Source: Pseudidiomarina halophila (GTDB taxonomy: Bacteria; Pseudomonadota; Gammaproteobacteria; Enterobacterales; Alteromonadaceae). From it: a stretch of DNA of 64,000 bases. The stretch covers positions 62,001 to 126,000 of the forward strand of contig NZ_PIPW01000004.1 of the NCBI RefSeq assembly GCF_003987215.1. The letters are read 5' to 3'. Positions within the stretch are counted from its first letter, which is position 1, and each line of letters begins with the position of its first letter. A program made the position numbers and the translations under genes. The notes beneath the pieces were generated by a model. It saw only the letters and a list, made by a program, of their open reading frames with translations, did not search any database and was not told the DNA's origin. Positions 44,008 to 52,342 of the stretch are shown in pieces.

Positions 44008-45473
44008 TACTTCTCGTCCAGACGCCTCGCAAAGTCGCGCATAATAATGTGATAAAGCTCATCACCCAGCAGTAGATCTTCCACCCCAGAGTCAATTGAC
44101 GGGTTGTCGTTGATCTCGATGATCACAGGACCTTTGGTGGTGAGTTTCATATCTACACCATAGAGACCGTCGCCGATCAGCCGCGTAGCTTGCAAGGCAG
44201 TTTTGACGATATCTTTGGGCACCTGATGTATACCTACGGTTTCAAAGCCACCGGATTTGCTACGACTGGTGCCGCTGGCATGGTTATAAATCTGCCAGTG
44301 GTTGCGTGCCATAAAGTACTTACAAGCATAAATAGCACGATTATTTAATATGCCGATGCGCCAATCAAACTCGGTGCGAACAAACTCTTGTGCCAACAAA
44401 ATGGTCGATTTCTTGAACAGGTCAGCGGCGATGCTCTTGAGTTCATCAATGGATTCAGCTTTCTCTACGCCAATTGAAAATGATCCGTCTGGAATCTTCA
44501 ACACCACCGGATAGCCAAGACGCTCACCAATCGCCTGATAGTCGATGTCCTGCTGGCTCAGAATCAGCTCGGTGCGCGGCGTTGGGACACGGTGTTTATC
44601 CAGCAATTCTTTCAGGAACACCTTATTGGCACACTGCAGAATCGAATGAGGATCATCGATAACAACCATGCCATTGGCTTCTGCTTTTTTCGAAAAGTGA
44701 TAGGTGTAGTGACTTATCCGCGTGGTTTCACGGATAAACAGCGCGTCGAACTCCAGCAGCCGATTGTAATCGTCGACAGTAATAAGTTCGGCATCAATAT
44801 CAGCGTCTTTTGCAGCTTTAATAAATTTCTGCAACGCCTTTTTGTCACTGGTCGGAATCGGCTCATTCGGATCATGCAGAATTGCTAAATCATAGCGGTA
44901 CTCTTTGGGTGCCCGGGCTTTACGCCAGACCCGCTTACTAAAGCTATCCAGAGAGTCACCAAACAACGTCTGTTGTTCATCCTCCAGCTCGCTCAGATTG
45001 CCAGCGTAGAGGTTATTGATAAACCAGCGACCCTGATAGCTAAATTCCACCCAAATGATCGGGCAAGGATAGCGATCGAAAATTTGCCGGGCAAAATTCG
45101 TTAACTGTGGGTCTTCCGTCTGACCAAAGCAAATGAGTACGCGATGGCGCTCACTTTGTGGCTGCTGACCTAAGTATTTACTTATTTGCTTGTCAGTATT
45201 CGCTGGCAGCAACAACTGATAATGCGAGAAGTTCGCCAGGTCGTTGATGGTCGATACTGATGGCAGTACACGTTGTCCGCGGGCTTCAGCCAGCAAACTG
45301 ACGTAGTAACCGGTAGACAAATAGCTTAAATCACCGCACAAGTTAAGCAGTTGAGCACGCCCTTTGGCGTCTTGCTGCAACAAATAGTCACTTGCGGTGA
45401 CAATGGATTGACTGGGGTAATAGGGCTGCCAGTCAGTGATTGAATCAAGAATAATTAACGCTGCGTTTTGCAT
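44007..45473 (-). CDS. RimK-like ATP-grasp ligase with N-terminal RLAN domain
   Basis: A 488-residue protein. The first about 190 residues fit the RimK-like ATP-grasp N-terminal (RLAN) domain (IILDSITDWQPYYPS, GYYVSLLAEARGQRVLPS). The rest is an ATP-grasp ligase (LGYPVVLKIPDGSFSIGVEK, LAQEFVRTEFDWRIGILNN, GPVIIEINDNPSID with the metal-binding residues). RimK enzymes add amino acids to peptide or protein carboxylates. With the coupled GNAT gene it is a candidate for peptide-like metabolite or protein-tag synthesis; substrates unknown. Confidence 0.88.
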   Translation of the reverse strand: MQNAALIILDSITDWQPYYPSQSIVTASDYLLQQDAKGRAQLLNLCGDLSYLSTGYYVSLLAEARGQRVLPSVSTINDLANFSHYQLLLPANTDKQISKYLGQQPQSERHRVLICFGQTEDPQLTNFARQIFDRYPCPIIWVEFSYQGRWFINNLYAGNLSELEDEQQTLFGDSLDSFSKRVWRKARAPKEYRYDLAILHDPNEPIPTSDKKALQKFIKAAKDADIDAELITVDDYNRLLEFDALFIRETTRISHYTYHFSKKAEANGMVVIDDPHSILQCANKVFLKELLDKHRVPTPRTELILSQQDIDYQAIGERLGYPVVLKIPDGSFSIGVEKAESIDELKSIAADLFKKSTILLAQEFVRTEFDWRIGILNNRAIYACKYFMARNHWQIYNHASGTSRSKSGGFETVGIHQVPKDIVKTALQATRLIGDGLYGVDMKLTTKGPVIIEINDNPSIDSGVEDLLLGDELYHIIMRDFARRLDEK

Positions 45474-45631
45474 GGGTACCCCGCACTAGAATTGCGCGCA
45501 TATTTACGGCTAAATTTACGAAAACACAAGTAAAATTTTCAGTAATGCTTCAGAAAAAAGGGTAGCACATCAAAACAAGTGCGCTATCCTTAAATTAAAT
45601 CAATGTGTTCAATGTTTTGAGGAGAGTTTGC

Positions 45632-46138
45632 ATGCTCACGTTATTAGCGCGATTGCTGCGCGCCCTGAACTCAGAGTCAGGAGCCTGGGCGCTGGCAATA
45701 GCCTTCGTACTGGGAATGATTATGGGCTTTACCCCTCTGTGGCGGGTACATAACCTGGTTATTCTGCTCATTGCTTTACTCTTCCGTGTCAATCTCTCCG
45801 GTTTCATTTTAAGTTTCGTGATCTGTTCTGGTCTTGCGTTCCTTTTGGATCCGCTATTCCACCAGGTTGGTTTTGCTATTCTGTCCGCCGAGGGGTGGCA
45901 ACCGGTCTGGCAGGCCATGTACGACTCGGCGTTCTGGCGGGTCGTGCAGTTTCATCACACCATCACTTTAGGCAGCCTCGTTATCAGTCTCGCCTTCGCG
46001 CCGATACTTGCCATCGTAAGTTTTTGGCTGGTGAGCCAGTATCGCCGGCGCATACAAACCTGGTTTAACAAGCTCCGTATTGTGCAAGCGCTGAAAGCGA
46101 ATCGATTCTGGGCTATTTATTCGAATTTGAGAGGGTAA
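45632..46138 (+). CDS. TIGR03546/DUF2062-like membrane protein
   Basis: A 168-residue protein with about three membrane segments; the sequence LLRALNSESGAWALAIAFVL, MIMGFTPLWRVHNLV fits TIGR03546 (related to DUF2062). It is nearly always found directly ahead of a TIGR03545 protein, as here (five bases). Function is not known. GGAGAG precedes the ATG at 45632; the frame extends nine codons upstream. Confidence 0.85.
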   Translation: MLTLLARLLRALNSESGAWALAIAFVLGMIMGFTPLWRVHNLVILLIALLFRVNLSGFILSFVICSGLAFLLDPLFHQVGFAILSAEGWQPVWQAMYDSAFWRVVQFHHTITLGSLVISLAFAPILAIVSFWLVSQYRRRIQTWFNKLRIVQALKANRFWAIYSNLRG

Positions 46139-46142
46139 CAGC

Positions 46143-47918
46143 ATGGAACAGCATACCGTTCGCCGTAGTGCTTTTCGTTGGCCGGGACTGGTCGCTTTTC
46201 TCATCATAGTAGCTTTGATTGCAGCCTTCTCGTGGCTGTTGCTGGACACCATTTTAAAATGGTCGTTGGAGCGCACTTTAGGCACCTTGAACGGTGCTGA
46301 AGTGAACATTGAACGGGTCGACCATCAATGGGTGCCATTAACCATCGAAGTGTCCGGTGTGCAGATGACGGACCCGTTGCAGCCTGACTTTAACCGCGTC
46401 GCCATCGGCGAGTTGCGCGGTGAGTTAAATTGGGAACAGTTGCTGCTCGGGCGCTTTCACTTTGAACAAGTGGTAAGTACCGGCATCCGCGTGCATACGC
46501 CGCGTGAATCGACCGGCGAGGTCTATCAGTTACCCAGCAAAGAACAGATGGGCGGTTGGCTGGGAGAAGGTATGGAGCGTATTCAGTTATCCATGCCTTC
46601 AGTTGACGAAGTTATGGAGCGCGTTGACCTCCGCACTCCTACCGCAGTAGCTGAAGCAAAAGAAAGTTTCGGTGAGCAAAAGGAGCGCGTGCAGGATGTG
46701 CTGAGTAAACTACCCAGCAAAGAAACTATCGCAGCCTATGAAACTGAGGTAAAGCAATTAACCGAGAGTGAGATTGAAACACCAGCTCAATTGCGGGACA
46801 AACAGCAACAATTTGCTGAGCTGAAAGAGAAGTTTGCTGAGGATCGTCAGGCCATAGAAGAATTTAAAGAAGTGGTCGGCGGCGCTGTGGATGAATTAAA
46901 GACTCAAATGGAAAAGGTTAAAGCCGCGCCAAAGCGGGATCTTGACCGGGTTCGGGAGTTGATGCAGCTCAACAGTGACGGTTTAAGTGAAATCACCGCT
47001 GTTTTGTTTGGTGATCAGGCGCGCCGCTGGGCGGACTACATGTTACTTGCCTACGAGCAGCTTGCACCAATGTTAAAGCGTTCAGCGGATGAAACCGCGG
47101 TGCAACCGCCACGCGGCGAGGGGATTTGGTTTTCGTTTACCGGCAGCGATGCGCCACCAGACTTCCTGATTAAAAAAGCCCGCACTGAATTTGCGATAGG
47201 GCCAACGGTGCTTGATGTGAACTGGGAAAATATTACCCATCAGCACGAACAACTGGGTCAGCCGACAACATTTCGCGCGCGCGGCGAGAATAATGCGCTT
47301 TGGTCATCGCTTCAGCTAAACGGCGAGATGGCGCTGACCGCAACAGGTTTCGATGCACGTCAGGAATGGCGGGTACAGGGCGTTAACCTGGTGCGAACCA
47401 AGCTAAGTGAACGCAGCGAACTCGCGGCCACTATCCTGTCTGCGTTGCTTGACAGCGAGGGCAATGTTGCCCTGCGTGACAGTCAGTTCGACGGCAATGC
47501 GACGCTGCGTCTAGCTGATATGGTCATCGAGGCGAGTGCCGAAAACCAGTGGGCAGCGGTCATTGCTCAAGCGCTGGAAAGCTTGCAGCGACTCGATATT
47601 AACGCTGACATCAAAGGTGCGTTGATGGACCCGGATTTCAGCTTATCCTCAGATCTTGATCGGCAGCTCGGACAAGCTTTGCAAGCCGCAGCGATGGATG
47701 CAGCGGAGGGTGAGCTTACGCAATTACGCCAGCGGTTAACCTCAGAAGCTGATGGTTTCGTCGGTGATTATCAGGACGATTTGAGCGAACTCACAAACTT
47801 ACTGGGTGATGCGGAAAATCGCGAGGCGCGCTTGCAGGAAATGCTGGAAATGAAGTTGCAGAATCAGCTGGAAGATAAAGTGAAAGATAAACTTAAAGGC
47901 ATACTGGGGAACAATTAG
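46143..47918 (+). CDS. TIGR03545 family membrane-anchored protein
   Basis: A 591-residue protein. An N-terminal membrane segment (about residues 14-36) is followed by a large periplasmic AsmA-like part with ITDHQ-type strands, a helical coiled-coil middle (residues about 175-275), and a C-terminal helical region. It matches TIGR03545. The pair with TIGR03546 suggests a fixed complex of the inner membrane and periplasm, possibly lipid transport, though this is inference from the AsmA-like architecture. Confidence 0.8.
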   Translation: MEQHTVRRSAFRWPGLVAFLIIVALIAAFSWLLLDTILKWSLERTLGTLNGAEVNIERVDHQWVPLTIEVSGVQMTDPLQPDFNRVAIGELRGELNWEQLLLGRFHFEQVVSTGIRVHTPRESTGEVYQLPSKEQMGGWLGEGMERIQLSMPSVDEVMERVDLRTPTAVAEAKESFGEQKERVQDVLSKLPSKETIAAYETEVKQLTESEIETPAQLRDKQQQFAELKEKFAEDRQAIEEFKEVVGGAVDELKTQMEKVKAAPKRDLDRVRELMQLNSDGLSEITAVLFGDQARRWADYMLLAYEQLAPMLKRSADETAVQPPRGEGIWFSFTGSDAPPDFLIKKARTEFAIGPTVLDVNWENITHQHEQLGQPTTFRARGENNALWSSLQLNGEMALTATGFDARQEWRVQGVNLVRTKLSERSELAATILSALLDSEGNVALRDSQFDGNATLRLADMVIEASAENQWAAVIAQALESLQRLDINADIKGALMDPDFSLSSDLDRQLGQALQAAAMDAAEGELTQLRQRLTSEADGFVGDYQDDLSELTNLLGDAENREARLQEMLEMKLQNQLEDKVKDKLKGILGNN

Positions 47919-47927
47919 TTCCCCAGT
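47903..47927. terminator. Perfect hairpin over the TIGR03545 stop codon
   Basis: ACTGGGGAAC (47903-47912) and GTTCCCCAGT (47918-47927) pair perfectly around AATTA, in the 20-base gap between convergent genes; the stop codon is in the hairpin. The T run is absent (TTGTAAC follows). Confidence 0.45.
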
Positions 47928-47938
47928 TGTAACTGCAA

Positions 47939-49129
47939 TCAGTCCTCGAGAAAGGCTTTTAAGGTATCAGCTTTACTGGAGATGCTGAACAAGCCATCTA
48001 AATGCCCCCAAACTCCTTCAATTTCTTCGTACTGTGGAGCTTTGCCTTGCTGTTCCAGTTCGGTGACCACTTGTTTGGCCAGGTAAGGCTGCAACAAAAG
48101 ATCGTTGGTTGCTGGCAGGAACAATGTTTTTGCTTTCACCTTGGCTAAGCCGCTGGCTAAATTGTTGTCATGTCCGGCAACAAAAAGTTGATTTGCACGC
48201 ACCAGGTAAAGCAGGTGATTACCGTCAGCAAGCGGTGCCCGGGTGGCGCTGTTAGCAAATAAGTAATCAAGTACCGGCATACTATTGGTAACGCTTGCTA
48301 ATGCCCCTTCAGGAAGGACTTCAGGTTTCGGCGCGCGGAGATTCATGATCACCGGATGCATCGCCTGTTGCGTAATCATTGCCAGAGTACTGGTGATGCC
48401 GGTTAAAGGAGCCTCGCCGCCGTAGTAATCACCGTTGTTCCAGTTCGGGTCATGGCGGATAGGACGTGCCCAATGCTCAAGTGCCATAATTGTCCAGGCA
48501 TCCATTGCACCCGCGCCAATCACTGAAACCATACGTTCGACCATATCCGGGTAGGCGATAGACCATTCTAACGCTTGCAGAGAGCCCATTGATGCACCGA
48601 CAACCGCATGCAATTTAGTAATACCAAGACTCTCTAAAAGCTCGTGCTGAACATTTACGAAGTCACGGATGGTGACCACTGGGAAATCAAGTCCATAGGG
48701 CTTGCCGGTCTCCGGATTGATCGAAGCCGGGCCAGTCGTAATCACAGTTGGGTCGTGAGGGAAAGCGTTGACCAGCGTATCTGAGCTAATTACAAAATAC
48801 TTATTGGTGTCTATGGCTTTACCCGGCCCAATAATGGCGTCCCAGTAGCCGGGCAGGACATCATCGGCTTTGTATTTACCAGCGGCGTGGCTGTTCCCGG
48901 AGAAAAAGTGGGTAATCAGAATGACATTATCTTTGGCCGCATTAAGTTCACCGTAACTCTCCCAACCCACTGTGACCTCAGGTATCACCTCACCGCCAAG
49001 TGTTGTAAAGTTCTCAAAGGTGAACGACTGCTTTTCTACAAAGGCTGCATCAGCATCGGTTTGCGCGTGGCAACCGTTGCTAAGCAGCAGAATAAAGAAG
49101 CTAAGAATAATGACTATTGAACGTTGCAT
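47939..49129 (-). CDS. Exported MetX-like alpha/beta hydrolase
   Basis: A 396-residue protein with a signal peptide or weak lipobox (SNGC at residues 17-20; HA-Q cleavage is the alternative). The core resembles homoserine O-acetyltransferase MetX: VGWESYGELNAAKDNVILI, THFFSGNSHAAG, GASMGSLQ with nucleophile Ser180, TNDLLLQP (Asp) and WGHLDGLF (His). MetX itself is cytoplasmic, so this exported copy is more likely an esterase. Third gene of a leftward operon after a GntP permease and a CoA ligase (12-base gap), so it may release an acid for them. Confidence 0.8.
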   Translation of the reverse strand: MQRSIVIILSFFILLLSNGCHAQTDADAAFVEKQSFTFENFTTLGGEVIPEVTVGWESYGELNAAKDNVILITHFFSGNSHAAGKYKADDVLPGYWDAIIGPGKAIDTNKYFVISSDTLVNAFPHDPTVITTGPASINPETGKPYGLDFPVVTIRDFVNVQHELLESLGITKLHAVVGASMGSLQALEWSIAYPDMVERMVSVIGAGAMDAWTIMALEHWARPIRHDPNWNNGDYYGGEAPLTGITSTLAMITQQAMHPVIMNLRAPKPEVLPEGALASVTNSMPVLDYLFANSATRAPLADGNHLLYLVRANQLFVAGHDNNLASGLAKVKAKTLFLPATNDLLLQPYLAKQVVTELEQQGKAPQYEEIEGVWGHLDGLFSISSKADTLKAFLED

Positions 49130-49141
49130 AGCAGACTCCCG

Positions 49142-50815
49142 TTACGCGTCAGATGAGCGCTCAAGCAAGTAATTTTCATACTGCTTGCGCAATTCGTTTT
49201 TTATCAGTTTCCCGGTGCCGGTATGTGGCAGTTCGGGCACAATCAGAATATCGTCGGGCATCCACCATTTGGCAATTTTCCCTTCAAAGAAGGTGTATAG
49301 AGTTTCTTTATCGATGGTTTTACCTTTATTAGCGACAACTAACAACAACGGCCGCTCGTCCCACTTCGGATGCTTTACGCCGATAACACAGCTTTCGTTA
49401 ACCGCCGGATGCTGGCTACAGATGTTTTCGATATCTAACGAGCTGATCCATTCACCGCCACTTTTAATGACATCTTTTTTACGGTCCACTACCTTCATGT
49501 AGCCCTGCGGATCAATGACTGCGATATCGCCCGTCGCCAACCATCCGTCCGCAAAGGTATCAGGGTCACTGCGTTGGTAGTAGCTATTGGCAATCCATGG
49601 TCCGCGGACACGCAGTTCACCGCTGGTTTCGCCATCGTGCGGTAAAGCTTCACCGTTGGCATCGACAATTTGCATATCCACGCCAAAGCAAGCGCGGCCG
49701 GCTGTAGTTTGAATGCGGTAACGCTCTTCACGGGGCAGGGCCAGCAGGTTTGGCTCTGGCGGCGCAGAACAGGCCAGAGGTCCGGTTTCAGTCATACCCC
49801 AGATAGGCTGCCAGTAGACATCGTAGTCTTGATCATAGGTTTTTACTAAACCTAGAGGCGATGCCGCACCACCAACGCAGACACGTTCTAATGACGGCAG
49901 GTTCTGTCCGTTTTCAGCCAGGTAATTGTGCAGTGTCAACCAGATGGTGGGTACACCTAAACCTACGGTGACTTGCTCGTTAGCGATTAATTCGTACATT
50001 GCGGCGCCATTCATCCCGTTGCCCGGAAGTACCAGCTTACAGCCAGCAAGTGGGGCAGCGTAGGGAGCTCCCCAGGCACCCGCGTGATACATGGCGACCA
50101 TCGGCATGAGTACAGTACTCGCTCGCAGGTCTAAAAGTTCTGCGCTGACCGTCGCCTGGGCGTGCAGGACCATCGCGCGATGCGAGCTTAAGACGCCCTT
50201 AGGATTACCCGTGGTCCCTGAGGTATAGCAAAGTAACGCTGCGCTGTCTTCGGCAAAAGCAGGCCAGTCGTAATGACCGGGGAGTCCGTCCAAAATTTGC
50301 TCGTAAGCATGCAATGGATGTTTACAGTGTTCAAGTGGTGGTTGCTGGCAATTGTCGGCCAGTACAATCACCCCTTTTAACTGAGGAACATTGTTGACTA
50401 CTTCTGCGGCGAGTTCGGCGAAGCAGGCGTCGACAAACAACCAGGTTGCATCTGCATCGTTTAAAATCCATTCAATTTGATCCGCTATCAAGCGCGGGTT
50501 GACCGTGTGCAATACCGCACCGATACCGCTAACCGCGTAATAAAGCTCCAAATGGCGGTAGGTGTTCCAGGCCAGCGTGGCAACTCGCTCACCGGGCTGC
50601 ACTCCAAGCCGTTCGAGCCGATGAGCCAGCTGACAGGTGCGCTGATAGCAATCTGCGTAGCTATAGCGATGAATATCGCCTTCAATTCGGCGGCTCACGA
50701 TCTCCTGGGTTGGATGGCGGCGTACACCATGGCGCAACAGGTCAATGATCAGAAGCTGACTGGCTTGCATAGCGCCAGGCAGCTGCGGAGTTTTACTCAG
50801 AGATGTTTCAAACAT
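49142..50815 (-). CDS. Acyl-CoA synthetase / CoA ligase (ANL family)
   Basis: A 557-residue adenylate-forming enzyme. YTSGTTGNPKG (197-207) is the P-loop-like AMP-binding motif; MTETGPLACSAPPE, DGWLATGDIAVIDPQGYMKV and DRKKDVIKSGGEWIS are the hinge and C-terminal motifs, and HTGTGKLIKNELRK has the catalytic Lys. Such enzymes activate fatty or related carboxylic acids to CoA esters; the type resembles the medium/long-chain or methylmercaptopropionate ligases. It lies 16 bases after the GntP gene and before the exported hydrolase. Confidence 0.88.
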   Translation of the reverse strand: MFETSLSKTPQLPGAMQASQLLIIDLLRHGVRRHPTQEIVSRRIEGDIHRYSYADCYQRTCQLAHRLERLGVQPGERVATLAWNTYRHLELYYAVSGIGAVLHTVNPRLIADQIEWILNDADATWLFVDACFAELAAEVVNNVPQLKGVIVLADNCQQPPLEHCKHPLHAYEQILDGLPGHYDWPAFAEDSAALLCYTSGTTGNPKGVLSSHRAMVLHAQATVSAELLDLRASTVLMPMVAMYHAGAWGAPYAAPLAGCKLVLPGNGMNGAAMYELIANEQVTVGLGVPTIWLTLHNYLAENGQNLPSLERVCVGGAASPLGLVKTYDQDYDVYWQPIWGMTETGPLACSAPPEPNLLALPREERYRIQTTAGRACFGVDMQIVDANGEALPHDGETSGELRVRGPWIANSYYQRSDPDTFADGWLATGDIAVIDPQGYMKVVDRKKDVIKSGGEWISSLDIENICSQHPAVNESCVIGVKHPKWDERPLLLVVANKGKTIDKETLYTFFEGKIAKWWMPDDILIVPELPHTGTGKLIKNELRKQYENYLLERSSDA

Positions 50816-50831
50816 TGTTTACAGCCCTTGC

Positions 50832-52127
50832 TTAAAACAGGTTAAATAATGCTATGGCGATGCTTAAACCGATAAACGGCACCACCACAGTTACGGCTGC
50901 GACCGGCCAATATGCGGCCTGATGCGTTTCATTACAAATTGCCCGAATGGTGGTGACGACGTAACCATTGTGCGGTAGTGAGTCCAGTGCACCAGAGGAA
51001 ATAGCGACAATACGATGCAATTGATCGGCATTCACGCCTTGTTCCATATAATGCGGACCAATTTCCGGCAAGGCGATTGCCTGGCCACCGGACGCCGAGC
51101 CAGTTAAACCCGCAATGACACTGACAGCGACTGCTGCCCCGACCAGCTCATTACCAGGCAAGTTAGTCATAAAGGTGACCGCATCTGCAAATGCTGGCGT
51201 GACTTTGGCAATGCTGCCAAAGCCAACCACCGCAGAGGTATTACCAATAGCAATAAGTGCCCCGGTAGAAGCTTCCCCTACCGCTTTGGACATATTCTGA
51301 AAGTACTTGAAGTTAATAATCGTAATCGCCAGAACACCACCGCTCAGGGCGATGATCAAAGCGTTCTGTTTTAGATCTTCGTGAAACAGGAAACTTAGGC
51401 TTAACACCACAATAAGAGGAACCAAACCGCTAAAAGGGGAAGGTAGGTCACGTTCGATCAGTAACGGGTCACTTGGCCGCTGCTGAAAGCTTTCACCTTT
51501 GGATACTGCGGCTTTTATCATCTTAGTCAGCCACCAGTAGCCAATGATGAACATAACGACTGCAACCACCAATGAAACCTCCCAGGCTGCATAAGGCGAG
51601 GTGCCTAAATACTGAATCGGGATCCAGTTCTGAATCTCTGGCGAGCCTGCCGACGTCATAGTGAAGGTAACAGAGCCAAAGGCGAGTGCTGCGGGTATGA
51701 AGCGGCGTGGCAAGTTGGCATCTTTAAACAAAGACAGTGCCATCGGGTAGACCGAGAACGCGACCACAAAGACGCTCACCCCACCATAGGTTAGAATCGC
51801 ACAGGCAAGGACCACAGCGAGTACCGCCTGGCTTTTGCCGAGCTTGCCGATAATCCAATGGGCAACACTATCAGCGGCACCGGTATCTTCCATAAATTTA
51901 CCGAACAATGAACCCAGCAGGAACATGAAAAACCAGTTGGCAACAAAGCTGGCAAAGCCATCCATATAGGCGCTGACAAAGTTAACATCGCCCTGAAATA
52001 AAGGAACACCGCTGGTTAAAGCGACCACAACAGCACACAATGGGGCGCTAATAAATAAATTCATCCCGCGCAGCGTCAGTACAATGAGTAGTACCAGGCC
52101 GCCGACTAATCCAATCATGCTTAACAT
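50832..52127 (-). CDS. GntP family carboxylate permease
   Basis: A 431-residue membrane protein with about twelve segments. The N terminus (MLSMIGLVGGLVLLIVLTLRG), FGKFMEDTGAADSVAHWII and the ALPEIGPHY-type C-terminal region fit the GntP family, which transports gluconate or short hydroxy/keto acids by proton symport. First gene of the leftward GntP-CoA ligase-hydrolase operon, divergent from the TonB-dependent receptor. GAGG precedes the ATG at 52127. Confidence 0.85.
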   Translation of the reverse strand: MLSMIGLVGGLVLLIVLTLRGMNLFISAPLCAVVVALTSGVPLFQGDVNFVSAYMDGFASFVANWFFMFLLGSLFGKFMEDTGAADSVAHWIIGKLGKSQAVLAVVLACAILTYGGVSVFVVAFSVYPMALSLFKDANLPRRFIPAALAFGSVTFTMTSAGSPEIQNWIPIQYLGTSPYAAWEVSLVVAVVMFIIGYWWLTKMIKAAVSKGESFQQRPSDPLLIERDLPSPFSGLVPLIVVLSLSFLFHEDLKQNALIIALSGGVLAITIINFKYFQNMSKAVGEASTGALIAIGNTSAVVGFGSIAKVTPAFADAVTFMTNLPGNELVGAAVAVSVIAGLTGSASGGQAIALPEIGPHYMEQGVNADQLHRIVAISSGALDSLPHNGYVVTTIRAICNETHQAAYWPVAAVTVVVPFIGLSIAIALFNLF

Positions 52128-52342
52128 GCATTACCTCGTTGTAGTTATTATTTCGGCTTCTGTTCTTAGTTTGGTGTGATGGCAACATCATGCGTGAGAC
52201 GCTTGCATAATTACATAGTACTAACGTACAGAATACAAAGCAGGCACTTTGCGCTAGGGTAACTGTGCCATAACAAATAACGTGCCGTAACAGGCACCTT
52301 TTATAACAGTACAACAATAACAGTAACCGGGAGAATGACATC

